Below are positions 62,774 through 64,000 of a stretch of DNA of 64,000 bases, piece after piece. A program made the translations under genes and the position numbers. The notes under the pieces are model-generated. The model did no database searches. It was given only the letters and a program-made list of their open reading frames with translations, and was not told the origin of the DNA. Each line of letters begins with the position of its first letter. Position 1 is the first letter of the stretch. Origin of the DNA: Thermopolyspora sp040678635 (GTDB taxonomy: Bacteria; Actinomycetota; Actinomycetes; Streptosporangiales; Streptosporangiaceae); contig NZ_JBFATZ010000007.1 of the NCBI RefSeq assembly GCF_040678635.1, forward strand, positions 62,001-126,000. Reading direction: 5' to 3'.

Positions 62774-63769
62774 TTGCGGCGATATTTCCAACGGAAGCTG
62801 CTCGTCTACGGGCTCACGTTCTTCGTGGCCGTCACGATCAACTGGATGATCCCCCGGTTCATGCCGGGCGATCCCGTGTCGAGCATGCTCGCCCGGGCCA
62901 GCGTGGGGCAGCCCGCCGCCGTGGAGGCCATGCGGGCGCACTACAACGCCCTGTTCGGCTTCGACCGGCCGATCTGGGAGCAGTACCTCAACTTCTGGGG
63001 CTCGCTGCTGCGGGGCGACCTCGGGGTCAGCATCTGGCTGTTCCCGACGCCGGTGGCCGAGGTGATCGTGCGGGCCGTGCCGTACACGCTGGCCCTGCTG
63101 ATCCCGGCGATCCTGCTGAGCTGGGTCGCGGGCAACCGCTTCGGCGCGTTCGCGGCGCGGCGCAAGTGGCTGGACAACACCGTGCTGCCGATCGGCTACA
63201 TCCTGACGGCGACGCCGTACATGTGGCTGGCGATCCTGATGGCGTGGGGCCTCGGCGTGATCCTCGACGTGTTCCCCGTCTCCGGAGGCTACAGCTTCTC
63301 CCTCCAGCCGAGCTGGTCGTGGACGTTCTTCTGGGATCTGGCGCAGCACTGGTTCCTGCCGTTCGCCTCGCTGTTCCTGGTGGCGTTCGGCGGCTGGGCG
63401 ATCGGCATGCGCAACATGATCATCTATGAGCTCGAGGCGGACTACGCGAACTATCTGAGCGCGCTCGGCGCGCCGGCGCGGCTGATCCGCCGCTACGCCT
63501 TCCGCAACGCGGTCCTGCCGCAGATCACCGGGCTCGCCCTGCAGCTCGGCGTGCTCGTGGCGGGCGCGCTCGTCACCGAGGTCGTCTTCTCCTATCCGGG
63601 GCTCGGCCACCTGATCCTCATGGCGATCCAGAACCAGGACTTCTTCCTGCTGCAGGGCGTGTTCCTGTTCATCGTGATCGGCGTCCTGATCGCCAACTTC
63701 CTCATCGACATCGTCTACATCGTGGTGGATCCGCGTACCCGGATCGGAATGGGAGGTGAGGCGGCGTGA
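62774..63769 (+). CDS. ABC transporter permease (DppB/OppB type)
   Basis: 331 residues, six membrane helices. N-terminal FFVAVTINWMIPRFMPGDP, and the EAA loop YELEADYANYLSALGAPARLIRRYAFRNAVLP. TTG start at 62774 with GGGGGAGGAAC upstream. Overlaps the next permease by 4 nt (GTGA). Confidence 0.93.
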   Translation: MRRYFQRKLLVYGLTFFVAVTINWMIPRFMPGDPVSSMLARASVGQPAAVEAMRAHYNALFGFDRPIWEQYLNFWGSLLRGDLGVSIWLFPTPVAEVIVRAVPYTLALLIPAILLSWVAGNRFGAFAARRKWLDNTVLPIGYILTATPYMWLAILMAWGLGVILDVFPVSGGYSFSLQPSWSWTFFWDLAQHWFLPFASLFLVAFGGWAIGMRNMIIYELEADYANYLSALGAPARLIRRYAFRNAVLPQITGLALQLGVLVAGALVTEVVFSYPGLGHLILMAIQNQDFFLLQGVFLFIVIGVLIANFLIDIVYIVVDPRTRIGMGGEAA

Positions 63770-64000
63770 CCACCTCGGACGTCGCCAAGGACGGGCCGGC
63801 CGCCTCCGCGGGACTCGCCGGGCCCGGCGGGCCCGCCCCCGCGCCCGCCACCCGCGGCGTGCGGGCGGAGATGCTGTACTTCGCGATCCGCAACGGCAAG
63901 CTCGTGGCCGGTCTTTCGCTGCTGACGCTGCTGCTCGCGGTGGCGATCGTCGGCCCGCTGCTCATCCCCGGCGACCCCAACGCCTACGTCGGCCTCGCCG
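63766..64000 (+). CDS. ABC transporter permease (DppC/OppC type), partial
   Basis: The first 78 codons of the second permease; cut by the window end. MTTSDVAKDG and an Ala/Gly/Pro-rich cytoplasmic leader, then GVRAEMLYFAIRNGKLVAGL and a membrane helix SLLTLLLAVAIVGPLLIPGD. GTG start overlapping the previous stop. The missing ATPase subunits are probably further downstream. Confidence 0.9.
   Translation, partial: MTTSDVAKDGPAASAGLAGPGGPAPAPATRGVRAEMLYFAIRNGKLVAGLSLLTLLLAVAIVGPLLIPGDPNAYVGLA

Noticed and set aside
1..64000. tRNA, rRNA or transposase genes
   Set aside because: I looked for tRNA-like cloverleaf ends and for DDE or serine/tyrosine recombinase motifs and saw none that I could support.

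Overview
The window is high-GC DNA from a filamentous actinomycete. The tkt-tal-pgi-zwf-opcA-pgl operon next to divergent ctaB, the sufR-sufB-sufD-Rieske-sufC-sufS-sufU-sufT operon, heavy GTG start use and the PF04672-type methyltransferase point to Streptosporangiales (Streptosporangium, Nonomuraea, Microbispora and relatives). This placement is an inference from gene content. Two runs of N (8213-8309 and 40931-41029) mark assembly gaps, and both fall inside tandem repeats.

Layout. 0.2-5.5 kb: a molybdopterin oxidoreductase, a secreted FG-GAP protein and a metallo-beta-lactamase-fold hydrolase. 5.6-12.1 kb: a two-gene conflict-type locus on the minus strand. It holds a 1632-residue STAND protein (metallophosphoesterase, unassigned domain, NACHT NTPase, pentapeptide repeats, near-identical WD40 repeats) and, 5 nt downstream, a two-TM SLATT-like protein. 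Relics of the FG-GAP gene and of the molybdopterin oxidoreductase 3' end flank this locus. 12.3-20.9 kb: pentose-phosphate operon (minus). 21.3-24.3 kb: ctaB, a quinone-oxidoreductase-type MDR enzyme and a PPOX-fold protein. 24.5-29.1 kb: two paralogous TPR-type regulators sharing a 398-bp nearly identical 5' block; between them lie a Hint (polymorphic-toxin) relic, a frameshifted gene of low GC and a possible reverse-transcriptase fragment. 29.4-36.7 kb: an anti-sigma-type ATPase, a methyltransferase, a PrsW-type protease, an acyltransferase-like membrane protein, a YdcF protein, ctaA and a DUF1707 protein.

36.8-45.3 kb: a probable hydroxyproline catabolic operon. It encodes a three-subunit D-hydroxyproline dehydrogenase-like enzyme, a DHDPS-family deaminase, two proline-racemase-family epimerases and a GntR regulator. 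Inside it, the 5' end of the flavoprotein gene has been amplified into four 107-bp units, each a complete mini-ORF joined to the next by an ATGA overlap. The 3' end of the same gene carries a 141-bp repeat array. 45.4-48.2 kb: an EamA transporter and an ABC-2 exporter. 48.6-50.9 kb: a VOC protein and a membrane Ser/Thr kinase. 51-57.8 kb: the suf operon, with a 5'-ACACT-N5-TGTGA match (SufR operator type) and an IdeR-like iron box upstream. 58.5-60.2 kb: a DEAD-box helicase. 60.8-64 kb: the start of a family-5 oligopeptide/oligosaccharide ABC transporter with a LacI-type palindrome upstream.

A recurring theme is partial duplication of gene ends: FG-GAP, molybdopterin oxidoreductase, both ends of the flavoprotein gene, the sufT 3' end and the regulator 5' halves. 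The strongest candidate for a little-described system is the metallophosphoesterase-NACHT-WD40 plus SLATT pair. The mini-ORF relay is the strangest local structure.
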